Program-made: the position numbers and the translations under genes
Notes under the pieces: model-generated
What the model was told of the DNA's origin: nothing
Databases searched by the model: none
What the model saw: the letters and a program-made list of their open reading frames with translations, nothing else
Origin: Candidatus Geothrix odensensis
GTDB lineage: Bacteria; Acidobacteriota; Holophagae; Holophagales; Holophagaceae
Assembly (NCBI GenBank): GCA_016714685.1
Contig: JADKCH010000018.1
Coordinates: 1-63,009, forward strand
DNA length: 63,009 nt
Direction: 5' to 3'
Shown: piece by piece, positions 48,909-58,178 of the stretch
Position numbering within the stretch: position 1 is the first letter of the stretch
Layout of the letters: the number at the start of each line of letters is the position of its first letter

Positions 48909-49183
48909 CCCTTCAGTGGGCCGATCGCGCCCTGCAGGACCTGGAGGACCTCCTCGGCTTCATCGCCGTGGACAATCCCGGGGCCGCGAAACGCCTTCAC
49001 GACCAGGTCTTCAGAAAGACGGACAAGTTGAAGGACTTCCCCACCATGGGGCCAGTCTCAACCGAAGCCGGGGAGCCTTTCCGTGAGGTTCTGGTGAAGC
49101 CACTTCGCATCCTCTACCTGTTTGAGGACGACAACGTGACCATCGTGGCGGTATACCGCGAGGAAGCTAACCTTCGCGGTTAA
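48905..49183 (+). CDS. ParE/RelE-family toxin
   Basis: GTG 48905 overlaps the antitoxin stop. The 92-residue product has LQWADRALQDLEDLLGFIAV, then FPTMGPVSTEAGEPFREVLV and a final IVAVYREE motif. These are the usual ParE/RelE landmarks. Family members either poison gyrase or cleave mRNA at the ribosome; the sequence does not settle which. A strong stem-loop follows at 49205. Confidence 0.85.
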   Translation: MTLQWADRALQDLEDLLGFIAVDNPGAAKRLHDQVFRKTDKLKDFPTMGPVSTEAGEPFREVLVKPLRILYLFEDDNVTIVAVYREEANLRG

Positions 49184-49204
49184 CCCTTACGCGATGGCTG
49201 GAAT

Positions 49205-49247
49205 GTGGAAGGAGCCGGGCCTCCTCAAGGGGCCCGACTCCTTCCAC
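49205..49247 (+). terminator. Long stem-loop after the Phd/ParE operon
   Basis: GTGGAAGGAG pairs with CTCCTTCCAC over ten bases, and an inner GGGCC/GGCCC stem extends it. It lies 21 bases after the toxin stop. No long T run follows. Confidence 0.7.
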
Positions 49248-49280
49248 AAATCTGCACTTGGGTAATCTGACATCAAGTAG

Positions 49281-49310
49281 ATGCTAGATTTGAGCATGCT
49301 AGATTTGAGC
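49281..49310. repeat. Perfect tandem 15-base repeat upstream of the cNMP-TIR gene
   Basis: ATGCTAGATTTGAGC occurs twice without a gap, about 80 bases before the effector start. It could bind a regulator, or may just be a slippage duplication. Confidence 0.6.
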
Positions 49311-49391
49311 ATTCATGAATCTCGTCGCTCTAAGCTGCCCATGGCGCCAATAGGGTTTCCCGCTTCTAAGTTCTTTTGATAGGGTGTTCAT

Positions 49392-50302
49392 GTGAGGGCA
49401 CGATTCGAAGGCGAAGAGGGGCACCGCTTACTTTTAGAAATCTTGAAACGCCATGAATTGGTCGAACATCACAATGAGCTTGCGCTAGCTCTCGCAGCAA
49501 AGGGTGAAATCGTAGCCCTCACAGAGGGGAGCGTTCTAATCGCCCAAGGAGATGGAACGAATCATGTCTTTCTTGTGATCGCAGGGGAATGCGAAATTCT
49601 GATAAATGAGAGATCTGTTGCTAAGAGGGGACCAGGAACTTCAGTTGGAGAGATGTCCTTTCTCTGCCCGGAGTCGCCCCGGTCCGCCACAGTGAAGGCA
49701 ATCAAACCAACAGTGTGTTTAAAACTCGCTGAGATGGATCTTAGGTCGCTTGCGGATGAATATCCAAAACTTGGGATGTCCCTAGCTCGGACCATGGCAA
49801 AACGCCTTCGAGAGCGAGAAAAATTCCATTCAACTCCAAATCCGCTTCCAGTCCTGTTTATCGGGAGTTCCGTAGAAGGGTTGCCCGTCGCAACAAAAAT
49901 AGTAACTGGTTTGAAGCATGACAAGATCCTTCCGAGGCTTTGGAGCAAACCGGGATTGTTTAGTCCCGGAGGAGTCACAATAGATGAACTTCTCAGGGAG
50001 GTCCGGGATGCCGATTTCGCGGTCTTCGTGTTTGGACCGGACGATTTGATCGCCAGTCGAGGCGAGAAATATCAAGTACCACGGGACAATGTGATATTTG
50101 AACTGGGACTTTTCATGGGCCTGTTAAGCCACGATCGAACATACATCGTCATGGCGACCAAGAGCCCAATCAAAATCCCAACGGATCTTCTCAGGTGACA
50201 CCAATCACTTACCTTCAGCACCCTGGCCAAGATCTGGATGGCGCACTCGTAAGCGTATGTGATGAACTTAGAACCGTTATTTTGAAAATGGGACCTCGAT
50301 AG
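49392..50302 (+). CDS. Cyclic-nucleotide-binding domain fused to a TIR-like effector (PycTIR-like)
   Basis: Residues about 35-115 are a cNMP-binding domain. LIAQGDGTNHVFLVIAGECE comes first, and the phosphate cassette GEMSFLCPESPRSATV is at 86-101. Residues about 153-268 are a TIR-like nucleotide-binding domain with VLFIGSSVEGLPVA, FAVFVFGPDD and PRDNVIFELGLFMGLLS, including the probable catalytic Glu at 237. The open frame stops at 50198. A one-base shift at about 50190 adds VTPITYLQHPGQDLDGALVS and the usual end KMGPR at TAG 50302. Such effectors degrade NAD+ when bound to a cyclic nucleotide. It is convergent with the cyclase operon. Confidence 0.85.
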
Positions 50303-50486
50303 CCATGAGGCTGTTAAGAGTGTGGTAAACGGGATCTTCTGAGAAAACGGGACGCCAGAGATGACGGGGAATTCCGGGAATCCAAAACATCCTTCTGTGG
50401 TCTAATATCGTGGTCAAGTTAACCAGAAGAGTTCTGCATCCAGGTGATAGATGGATCGAACATTATGGTCGATTGCACCTCCCATA

Positions 50487-51029
50487 TCATTTTAGGTGAG
50501 GGCTGTACCTCCTGATAATTCTTCTGATCCATGCAAATGCAGTTCCCTGACTCGGGATCATGTCATCGGGTTCAGCCTGCAACGGGACGGATAGAGGTAT
50601 TAAACCCTCTTGAAACACTGTTGCTGAGCACTCCAAGCCGTGATCATGTGCAAGCTTCGCTACTATGAGCACCAGGAAATTGGCACCTACCGCAGGGTCG
50701 CTCGCCATCGACTGCATTGTTTGGAGGTCCATCGTGCTCGGCGTTGGTTCAAAACATGGGTGTGAGTGCCATTCACCGAGGTAATTGAATCGTGTGTAAT
50801 TTTGCCCTGTCCTGCAAAAAAAACTCTGCAATTGCTCATTATGTTGCTGTGGGAATCGCATGAATCCAACGTGTGAACCGCCATCGTGTTGCGCGGTAAT
50901 CTCCACAACCCGGAATATATCTTCCCGAACATGCTCGCCAAGCAGTAATCCGCCGATTTCCATGCTGCCCGCGCGTTTCAGTTCACGTCGGAGTCGTTTC
51001 ATCACCTTTGGGCTTAGAAGTAGCTGCAT
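50487..51029 (-). CDS. JAMM/JAB metalloprotease (Cap3-like deconjugase)
   Basis: The 180-residue protein has the full JAMM set. Glu24 is in MEIGGLLLGEH. The zinc ligands and catalytic residues are in GEWHSHPCFEPTPSTMD: His88, His90, Ser98 and Asp101. In type II CBASS and other bacterial ubiquitin-like operons this enzyme removes conjugates made by the E1/E2 partner. Its start overlaps the end of the E2-E1 gene by 47 bases. It is the last gene of the operon. Confidence 0.88.
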   Translation of the reverse strand: MQLLLSPKVMKRLRRELKRAGSMEIGGLLLGEHVREDIFRVVEITAQHDGGSHVGFMRFPQQHNEQLQSFFCRTGQNYTRFNYLGEWHSHPCFEPTPSTMDLQTMQSMASDPAVGANFLVLIVAKLAHDHGLECSATVFQEGLIPLSVPLQAEPDDMIPSQGTAFAWIRRIIRRYSPHLK

Positions 51030-52712
51030 CTATGTACTCCCGAAACAATGCGGATATACGAGCCCGTTCTTCGGCTTCAGCCCCTTGGTCTAGGATTTCT
51101 TCCGGTCCGGAAGGTGGGCCGCCCACGTCAATCGGATAGGTTTCAAACGGTTGTTCAAATATCCAACCTTTCGAAAGCCCAATCAGGTAAACAGAATTTG
51201 GGTATTGTGACGGATCGCGAGGGATCAATAGGTCGATGGACATTCGCACCGCGTGTGCCGCGATGACAGATACATCAGCATCGTCGGCAATCGCCGGCAT
51301 GCTTTGTCCGCCCCCGTAGCCCTGAACGGCTCGCTCAATCGGCATGCCTCGCTCGTGGCACCAGCTTTCTATTGCATTGCGCATAGTGGCTGGGGCGGGA
51401 TCAATCGAAGGTCGATGCCTAGCGACGAGACCTCCAAATCCTCCCCCAAAAACCTCGGCCCAAAGGAGTGGCGTCTTCGCTGCAGCCACAGCAGCACACA
51501 GATAGTTGAAGACTTTGGCATCTGCAGTCGCCTCGATGATGAGGTCGCACTTCCCAAGGCCGTCGATCAAGGACTCAATGTCACCGCTCGCCTCCTGTCC
51601 ACCGAGTCGATATCTTCGTGGTCGATACCTTGGCCTTCGGATTGACCAGCTGAATTTTCTGGCAACGCTGTCAGCTTTGTGAGAACCCACATCTCGCCAA
51701 TCAAGATCGTTGCGAATTAAATTATCCGGAAGGAATATGTCGTCATCGACCAGGAGAAATGAGCCGACGCCCGCCCGCGCTAGCGATGTGGCCATTTTAC
51801 TTCCAAGGGATCCGCATCCAACAAGAGCCGCCATTCTGCCTGCCAGAGCCGCGTGATCGTCATCCATTCGAGGAGTGAATGGTTGAGGCGGGATGATTGC
51901 CCCCTCGAAAATACTGTCGTCGTCGCTCAAATAGTAAAGCTTGATACGATTGCGCCACAGCAGCACTGCGTGATTCACGGTTGGAAGCACCATGTTTCGG
52001 GTAGCTAGTTCCACTCGAAGAGTGGATACATTCTTGGTAGAAGGCAATGGTTGGGAGCTGGGCCAGCGAATCAAGGCGATCATGCTCTCATACCCAAGCA
52101 TTCCTACCTCTGGCTGGTTCTCATCGCTCCATGCCTCGCAATTGGGAAGAGTTATTGAAGTCACAACATTTACATAAGATCTGCCGCGAAACAGGCCCAC
52201 CGATTTGATGGAAAGCAAAGTGTCTTCGGGAACGCGAGTAAAAACATCTGCTAAGTTGCGGGTCACGAGTAGTCGGCTTACCTTGTTGCGCAATTCTTGA
52301 CCAATGGTCGTTTTGTGCCGCGAGGCTACCGCGGCAGTTTGATCAAGTGTGGGGCGCTCCCCTTCCAACAATCGATATGCGCTTGAAATCATATCGGCAC
52401 CCGTGATTTCGGAATCCCAATTGTCTGGCCCGTACTCCAGACAGAGTTCTCCTCCGGGGCCGTACTGATGTGCGGACCATTGCTCTTTGTTTCCACGAGG
52501 TAACACTGAAGGTGGCGTGTGGGAAATGGTTTGGATAACGCAATGTTACTGATCGATGCGGCTGGTGTAGCAATGTCGAAATCCCACAAGAGCCTCGCCG
52601 AGTCGTCAATATGTTGGCGAATCGGAGTCAGCCAATCCACCGACGAAGTCAATGTTTCCACTGCTTCACGTTCGGAGCGAAAGCGCTTCAAGTTTTCCGC
52701 GTACCAAAGCAT
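50983..52712 (-). CDS. Fused E2-E1 ubiquitin-like conjugation enzyme (Cap2-like), one frameshift
   Basis: The N-terminal frame from ATG 52712 carries VDWLTPIRQHIDDSARLLWD. A shift near 52520 joins it to the main frame, where an E2-like fold has SAHQYGPGGELCLEYGPDNW with the candidate catalytic cysteine. The E1 part follows with VGCGSLGSKMATSLARAG, FLLVDDDIFLPDNLIRNDLD and an SHKAD element, all typical ThiF/E1 adenylation motifs. The enzyme should activate a C-terminus and conjugate it to a target. It overlaps the cyclase end by 25 bases. Confidence 0.85.
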
Positions 52713-54255
52713 GCAAAGCCATCCGGCTTGGCTGGGCCTGCCGGTCGATTCGGAAAACTTAACGACACTGCTACGGCAGTCGCTGCCGGCTTAAGCAAGG
52801 ATGACGATACACTCGCTTTCGTGGTGCCATCTTCCTGCCCGATAATTCCTTTTACGACTACATCATATGTAAGGTTTGCTCGTTTCCTGGCTGTACCAAA
52901 CAGCGCTCGCACGGCGTCAGAGGCCTTCACATAGGCGGTTTCGCCAATCGCGGTCTCGGTCCCAGAACACCTGTGTTGCTCTTGTTCCGCCGAGAGCACT
53001 CCACGGCTTACCGAGCAACGGATCAATTCACCTTTCATCCCAAGTCGGGTCACATTCATTGGCCCGAAATCGAAGCCGATTCCCAACCCAAGACTTGTGG
53101 CATCGGTGCCCTTCTCCTTGAGTTTTGTGAGTGCAAGTTCAAAGCTGCTCCGCATCCCTCCAGCGCATAGGGTCAAGCTTTCCATTGTTTCGTGTGCATC
53201 GGTAGTCTGGGCAGTGCCTTCTACGAGCAAACCATGCACGCAATCACCAATGAATCGGACCTTGCGGCCTTCGAAATCCGTATGCAGCACCGCATCCAAC
53301 TCGCTACGCAACACGTGCAGAGTGCGTACGACGTGCTTGGCACTATCGTCGGAGTCGATATTTTTTGATACGTAGGATGTGAACCCGTCCAGATCTGCGT
53401 ACACCGACGCTGCGTCCTGTCGCCGCGAATTTTTCGCCGAGAGGCTTTCAATGTCGAGGGTGCAATACGGCGGTGTGTGGCCAGAAAATTCAAACATGCC
53501 AATCGGGAGTTTCTTCAGATCCTCTTCCCATTCACTGACGATTTCATCCGCTGTTACCTCAAGCTTAGCCTTGTCCACGGACGTCGCTATCTCACTTGTG
53601 GTCAACGAGGTCGTATCCATGTTTTCTGCCTTCTTGAGCCCAATGGCAGTGCGTGCTTCGTTCGTTAGGAAGATGCCCGCGGCCTTGCCGCCTCCCGCAC
53701 GTTTTGCCGCATGATTTGCCGGCTCCCCCAAGAACAATGGCTCACGATGCCCGTGCCTGCCATTATTTACGGCGAGTGCTTTGCCAGTATCAATGCCAAT
53801 GCGGACCTTGGCGGCAGGGTGATCCGCATCCTCTCCAGCGGGAGAGCACATCGATGATCATCTGCGCGATTGCGATCGCTGTGGACGCGATCAGCCTCGG
53901 AATCGTAAGGTTTAGGGACAACGGAATGTAGACGCTGGTTGTGGAAATCTACGCATATCGCATCCACTCGTTGAAGGATGCGATAGACAGCGCGGTAGTG
54001 GAGGTTCAAAAAACGAAGCGTACGACGGTGACAGGTCTCTCCTTCCACTTGAGTGACATGAAGCATATCGGAGAGATTCAGGATGTCTGCGTACAGGTGC
54101 ACACCATTAACTCGGTATGCCACATTCTTGGGAAGATCTGTCAGGTTCGTATCGCGGACATACTCTCTGATTTCAATTTCTTTCAGGGGGAGCTCCGTTA
54201 TCTTGGCATCGATGCGTTTGGCTGCCCGGTCATTGTTCCAATTGCGTGTCGCCAT
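52688..54255 (-). CDS. Tandem class III nucleotide cyclase, one frameshift
   Basis: The N-terminal cyclase unit has GVHLYADILNLSDM (first metal Asp, residue 57) and ICVDFHNQRLHSVV (Asp 103). A shift at about 53850 joins IGIDTGKALAVNNGRHGHRE and FLGEPANHAAKRA, the rest of that unit. A second unit follows with ASVYADLDGFTSYVSKN and VRFIGDCVHGLLVEG, and later IGFDFGPMNVTRLGMKGEL. Both units keep the paired aspartates, so one chain could form the two-fold active site. ATG 54255 follows AAGGAG. It probably makes the signal for the cNMP-TIR protein; cCMP or cUMP would fit known Pycsar enzymes. Confidence 0.82.
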
Positions 54256-54305
54256 ATTTACCAACTCCTTTTAGGTGCTCCCGATCTTTGCAACAGTGCC
54301 TCCCA

Positions 54306-54533
54306 CTAAGCCCTGTTTACCTGCCTCACAGGAAAGATGATGTACCCATCCTCTCCGCAATCAACAAGAAGTGCGGGCTGTTTGTGGGGATTCTTCTCGT
54401 CCTTGGCATCAAGTTTGTTGAGAATTGTTCCCTTGAAGTTATCACCAGCGTTCAGTGCGCCTCGGATGAGGTCGCCCTGCTTATAGGGTGTACCGCCCTG
54501 GTCCACGAAAGGATTGTCGGTTAGCTTTGTCAT
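54306..54533 (-). CDS. Small unknown protein upstream of the cyclase
   Basis: This 75-residue protein starts at ATG 54533 directly after the stop of the previous gene. It is predicted beta-rich (KGTILNKLDAKD, ALLVDCGEDGYIIFPV) and could be a small barrel or beta-grasp-like fold, but the sequence does not prove it. It ends VRQVNRA without a diglycine. It lies 50 bases before the cyclase in the same direction. Confidence 0.55.
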   Translation of the reverse strand: MTKLTDNPFVDQGGTPYKQGDLIRGALNAGDNFKGTILNKLDAKDEKNPHKQPALLVDCGEDGYIIFPVRQVNRA

Positions 54534-54779
54534 TTAGGTCTCCTCCAGAGGTTTTAACAAGTCGTCGCATATGTGGGAGATGTTGGCAGCGAGCGGGTTT
54601 CCGACCACCAACGCAATACCGTCATAATTTGGGACACCTGTGGTCCCCCTCGCCTTTGGGTCGTCGGATGCAGATGCGGCCTTCCTGATCCCTTTTAAGG
54701 CTTCAGTTCCCTCGTCCATTGGTTCACCCAGCAATGGATTGACCGTTTTGTTCCTGCCTCTCGAATGGGGTTTTGGCAT
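54534..54779 (-). CDS. Small unknown protein in the cyclase operon
   Basis: This 81-residue protein begins KPHSRGRNKTVNPLLGEP and ends NISHICDDLLKPLEET. The middle, VPNYDGIALVVGNPLAA, is hydrophobic and glycine-containing. It is immediately followed by the next gene (TAAATG). Unknown family. Its close spacing on both sides indicates that it belongs to the operon. Confidence 0.5.
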   Translation of the reverse strand: MPKPHSRGRNKTVNPLLGEPMDEGTEALKGIRKAASASDDPKARGTTGVPNYDGIALVVGNPLAANISHICDDLLKPLEET

Positions 54780-54785
54780 AGTCGT

Positions 54786-55145
54786 CTAGGGTCGGCGACG
54801 ACGCCAAGAAGCAAGGGCCTTCCGGACCTCCGGAGCAAAAGCAATCTGCCCTGGCTTAATGGGCTCTCCCACTAAGGCTTGAACCTCGTCTTCTGGGGTG
54901 ATTAGGACAATGGACTTGAAGGGGTCCGAAGTATAAGGGCCGAGCCCCCAGAAGTGCATGAGCAGCACGCCCTCGTCCTCCTCCTTGGTGGGCATCACGA
55001 GCGCCAGTGCTTGGGTGTGATTCGGCCTCACAGGGCAGTCCAATATCAGAGCCATACGATTTGCCCTGAGGGCCTCCGCCATCAGGGCGATGGCTTCACC
55101 AGGAGCCCGGTCTCGCCAATCCAATACCTGGAGGATATGCGCCAC
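54786..55145 (-). CDS. Unknown protein at the head of the cyclase operon
   Basis: This protein of about 119 residues has LRANRMALILDCPVRPNHTQ and an alpha/beta pattern with EDEGVLLMHFWGLGPY, ending KALASWRRRRP. The GTG start at 55145 is uncertain; coding sense (DYFLQAHAVAH) extends a little upstream, out of phase with an ATG at about 55180 that has a GGAGG site, so a frameshift is likely. It is six bases before the next gene. Function unknown. Confidence 0.5.
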   Translation of the reverse strand: MAHILQVLDWRDRAPGEAIALMAEALRANRMALILDCPVRPNHTQALALVMPTKEEDEGVLLMHFWGLGPYTSDPFKSIVLITPEDEVQALVGEPIKPGQIAFAPEVRKALASWRRRRP

Positions 55146-55196
55146 CGCGTGCGCCTGGAGAAAGTAATCACTCCTATGTTCATGTGGACCTCCAGA

Positions 55197-55653
55197 TCAG
55201 AGTAATCTCGGGTCGAGCGAGAACGGATCCGTCGCGACGATCCGGACCTTAGCTATGTCGGGATGAGACGGGTTCAGCAGGATGTTGATCTCACCCGGCA
55301 CCACCGCCGACGGGACCACGAGCCCCACCTCGACACCATCCTTCGCCCAGGCCCCACCAAGGGCCTGCAAGGCGCCCTGTCCGGCCTCCTTGCGCGAGTT
55401 GAGTGGCAAGTCCGCCACATCGAGGCGCCTCATGGGCAAGGAATCTGGGATCTCGACTTGGACCGCGATCAAATCGTTCGGGATGTCGCCCGTCCACATG
55501 GACCAGCAACTCCAAGACCGCGAGGGACAAGGATGTGGCGCAATAGGCCACTGGTACGCCAGGAGCGTTCCAGCGACCCCCAGCTCTACGGGCCCCCTCT
55601 CCGTCGAGCGAAGTCGCGGCGTGCTTCGCCTTCACTAGGCGGAAAGCCCGCAT
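55197..55653 (-). CDS. RES-domain toxin, one frameshift
   Basis: ATG 55653 begins MRAFRLVKAKHAATSLDGEG, then ARRAGGRWNAPGVPVAYCAT and LAVLELLVHVD, the conserved first half of RES toxins. A shift at about 55495 joins DIPNDLIAVQVEIPDSLPM and VPSAVVPGEINILLNPSHPD, ending SLDPRLL at 55197. It would degrade NAD+. The apparent in-frame fusion to the antitoxin comes from an indel just upstream. Confidence 0.85.
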
Positions 55654-56103
55654 CAGGAAAACACCGCCGGAATTCGTGCGAGTCAGGACGGCCTCAGCAG
55701 CCTGGGTTCCAATGTCGGTGTCCAACAGCGAGATCGGGCTGACGCCCTCCAGTGCCCGGTTGGATGCCTGCATCCATCGGAGGGCCTTCTCGCGGGTTCC
55801 TAGAACCTCCGTCGCCCTCGCAACCAAGCGAACCAGGCGCATGAAGCGTTCGCTTTCTTGGGGTTCTAAGCGCGCGCCTTTCCGGCGGGCCAGGGTCCTA
55901 ACCGGGATGTGCAGGACGCCTGAAGCCGTTTGGTCGTTGAAGCCCAGGTCCACCACAACCCCCTGGTAGAGGGACCAAGGCACGCCTGCGCGAACCAAGT
56001 TAACCATCTCCATCGGGGAGGACGGGGCAAAGCTGCCAGCCAGACTGGTCTTTACAGTGGATCGGGAAACCCGTCCTGGGATCTTGGACTCTACCTTGGA
56101 CAT
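55653..56103 (-). CDS. Xre/ParS-family antitoxin of the second RES pair
   Basis: ATG 56103 follows CAGGAG. The N-terminal half has GVPWSLYQGVVVDLGF and ARRKGARL; the DUF2384 half has LVRLVARATEVLGTREKALR and LEGVSPISLLDTDIG. Removing one base at about 55675 gives ARIPAVFS and a stop that overlaps the toxin ATG (TGATG), the normal arrangement. A palindrome upstream is a likely operator. Confidence 0.85.
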
Positions 56104-56132
56104 CGAGACTCCTGCCATCTGTCACAAGTATA

Positions 56133-56148
56133 GATGCCATTTGGCATC
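56133..56148. promoter_or_regulatory. Palindrome upstream of the Xre/RES operon
   Basis: GATGCCA-TT-TGGCATC is a perfect inverted repeat 30 bases upstream of the antitoxin ATG. Xre-type antitoxins commonly repress their own promoter by binding such sites. Confidence 0.6.
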
Positions 56149-56329
56149 GAGCAAGCCCATCAACCTACCTCACGCAGCGCCCAGGTCCAGCGAGGATCGC
56201 CGAAGGTGATGAGTCGCGGCTAGAGTCCTGATGTATACAATTCAAGGTTACATAAGATAGATTATCGAAACTAATTGGTGATATAAGGCATTTTATAAAA
56301 TATCAAACAAACCATCCTGGCGCAATCCC

Positions 56330-56929
56330 CTCTTCGACGAGGTGCTGAAGCTGAGCCCGGTGGACCTGGCCCATGCCCGCAAGGGGAGCACCCTTCTCGT
56401 GCCTGCCGCCGAGGAGCCGTGGCTGGCCCTCGCGCCCTTCCCCGCGCGCTGGGAAGAGATCGCGCGGACCAGCCCAAGCTCATCGCCGTCTCCCTGCGGC
56501 TCCAAGCCCGGGCGGCCTTCGAGTCGTGCGTCCTGCTGCGCTGGGGCCTCACGTCCACCGGCAAGAGGAAAAGCCCCATGCCTATCGTCAATCTCCACAA
56601 CACCGCCGGCATCTCCTTCCACCAGTTCGACCTCCCCGGCTACCCCGACAGCCATGTCTGCCTGCGCCTTGCCCCCGACGACGCCGAATGGATCTATCGC
56701 TGGTGCGCCTCCTGGAAGCTCAACCAGGACAGGCGCACGGTGCTCCAGGATGGTACGCCGGTGGCGGTGTTCGGCGAGTAGGGATGGGGCAAGGCGAAGC
56801 CCTGGCGGGAGGTGGACGCGGATCGGAAGCCGCACGGGTGCAAGGGGAGGAACTGGACGAAGCACTGCGGATCCTGCAAGGAGGTGCTCCCCGGTGCTTC
56901 CGGAGGCCGGGCCGGAATTGGAGGACTGA
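56330..56929 (+). pseudogene. L,D-transpeptidase (YkuD-type) gene, 5'-truncated and frameshifted
   Basis: The reading starts abruptly with DEVLKLSPVDLAHARKG. After a shift at about 56465 it continues LIAVSLRLQARAAFESCVLL and then the catalytic segment NTAGISFHQFDLPGYPDSHV followed by CLRL. The H...SHxCxR pattern is that of L,D-transpeptidases, which crosslink peptidoglycan. Later frames give EELDEAL and PVLPEAGPELED before TGA 56929. No start or signal peptide remains. Confidence 0.65.
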
Positions 56930-56989
56930 ACCTAGCCAAGCCCAGCCGCCAGGCCCCGCGTGTCTCGGGGATGGCGGAGCGGCCTGGGG

Positions 56990-57721
56990 TCATGCCGAGG
57001 GTGCGGCGCGACCGGGAGAAACAGAAGGCTCTGCCGGGGGTACCGTCGCGCCTTTGATCACGAGCCACAGCATGAAGGCGATTTCCCCGAGCATGGCTGG
57101 GAACGCATACCTGAAATAGGCGGAACGATACGGCAGCGCCAGCAGGTCGATCAGGAACAGGACCACGTATGCCAGGCCGCATACCCCCAGCCACACGCCC
57201 AGGAACCGAGGCAGGAAGCGGGACCGGTACACCAGGGCCGCAAGGGGCAGGAGCCAGAGTCCCCAGAACAGCTCCAGCACCCAGGCCCCGTGACCCTCCA
57301 CCTTCAGGAGCAGCAACGCCACCTCCTGCCGCTGCAGCAGTGCGAAGGACTTCAACAGCCCGCCCTTCAGGAGCATGAGAGACGTGATCTTCAAGGCTTC
57401 CAGCACGAGAATCATGGGTATCTGGATGATGACCAGGGCCACCAACAGCCTCGCCTGCCGGTCGTTGACGGCCTTGAACAGCTGGTAGAAGACCAGCACC
57501 ATCACGACCCACAAGGCCCCGCTCAGGATGCCGTTGATGATGCTGGTCCTGAACACGAACTCATGGGCAAGGATGTTCTGCGCGATGACGTCAGGTTCGC
57601 CTCGCATCGGAATCTTCGATGGCAGGTAGAGCATGCTGTAGAAGCCGGTGACGATCCAGACAAGGTATAGGATTCCCGCGTACCTGGCGGTCCTGCTGAG
57701 GGCATTCGGATTCGGATCCAT
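56990..57721 (-). CDS. DUF4386 family membrane protein
   Basis: This complete 243-residue protein has six predicted membrane helices: YAGILYLVWIVTGFYSMLYL, ILSGALWVVMVLVFYQLFKA, LVALVIIQIPMILVLEALK and three more. The start RTARYAGILYL is typical of DUF4386. Function unknown. Two further DUF4386 copies, one partial, follow on the same strand. Confidence 0.75.
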   Translation of the reverse strand: MDPNPNALSRTARYAGILYLVWIVTGFYSMLYLPSKIPMRGEPDVIAQNILAHEFVFRTSIINGILSGALWVVMVLVFYQLFKAVNDRQARLLVALVIIQIPMILVLEALKITSLMLLKGGLLKSFALLQRQEVALLLLKVEGHGAWVLELFWGLWLLPLAALVYRSRFLPRFLGVWLGVCGLAYVVLFLIDLLALPYRSAYFRYAFPAMLGEIAFMLWLVIKGATVPPAEPSVSPGRAAPSA

Positions 57722-57785
57722 GGAAGCGGCTCCCTGGGACGGCGGATTGTTGGAGGAGACTGGGGCATCACTGAATGAACGAGTC

Positions 57786-58178
57786 CTACGGCGTCACGAA
57801 AGGCCCTGGCGGCAAGCCCTTGATGATGAGCAGGAAACCCAGGGCCACTTCGAACACCAGCATGGGCAACCTCATGAGGCCGGTGATCGGACCCCCGAGC
57901 AATCCTGCGGTCTGGAGCGGTTGGCAGAGGACCAGAAGGACCGACGCTATCAGGCCGAGCCAGCCGAGGGCGGCGGGGATCATCCGGCCGCGCAGGAGGA
58001 GCCAGGCAAAGAGCGTGCTCCCCAGGGCGAAGAACGTCGCGCTGGCATTGAAGCCGCCCTCCATTCGCCGCACCGGCGTACGGAGGGCCTTCCCTCTCCC
58101 GCCGGCGGAGGCCGAGGGAGGGTTGGGTTTCAGCATCGGAAGATCCGGCAGGGGCATCATGGCGTCCGCAGTGGGCAA
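57786..58178 (-). pseudogene. C-terminal half of a DUF4386 protein
   Basis: About 90 residues from the region GGFNASATFFALGSTLFAWL to the end match the last three helices of DUF4386 proteins (GRMIPAALGWLGLIASVLLV, VFEVALGFLLIIKGL). The upstream 40 residues are low-complexity and the first three helices are missing, so the gene is truncated. It precedes the intact copy by 64 bases. Confidence 0.55.

Noticed and set aside
55291..56118. An Xre-RES fusion protein
   Set aside because: A one-base correction at about 55675 gives a normal antitoxin end overlapping the toxin ATG.
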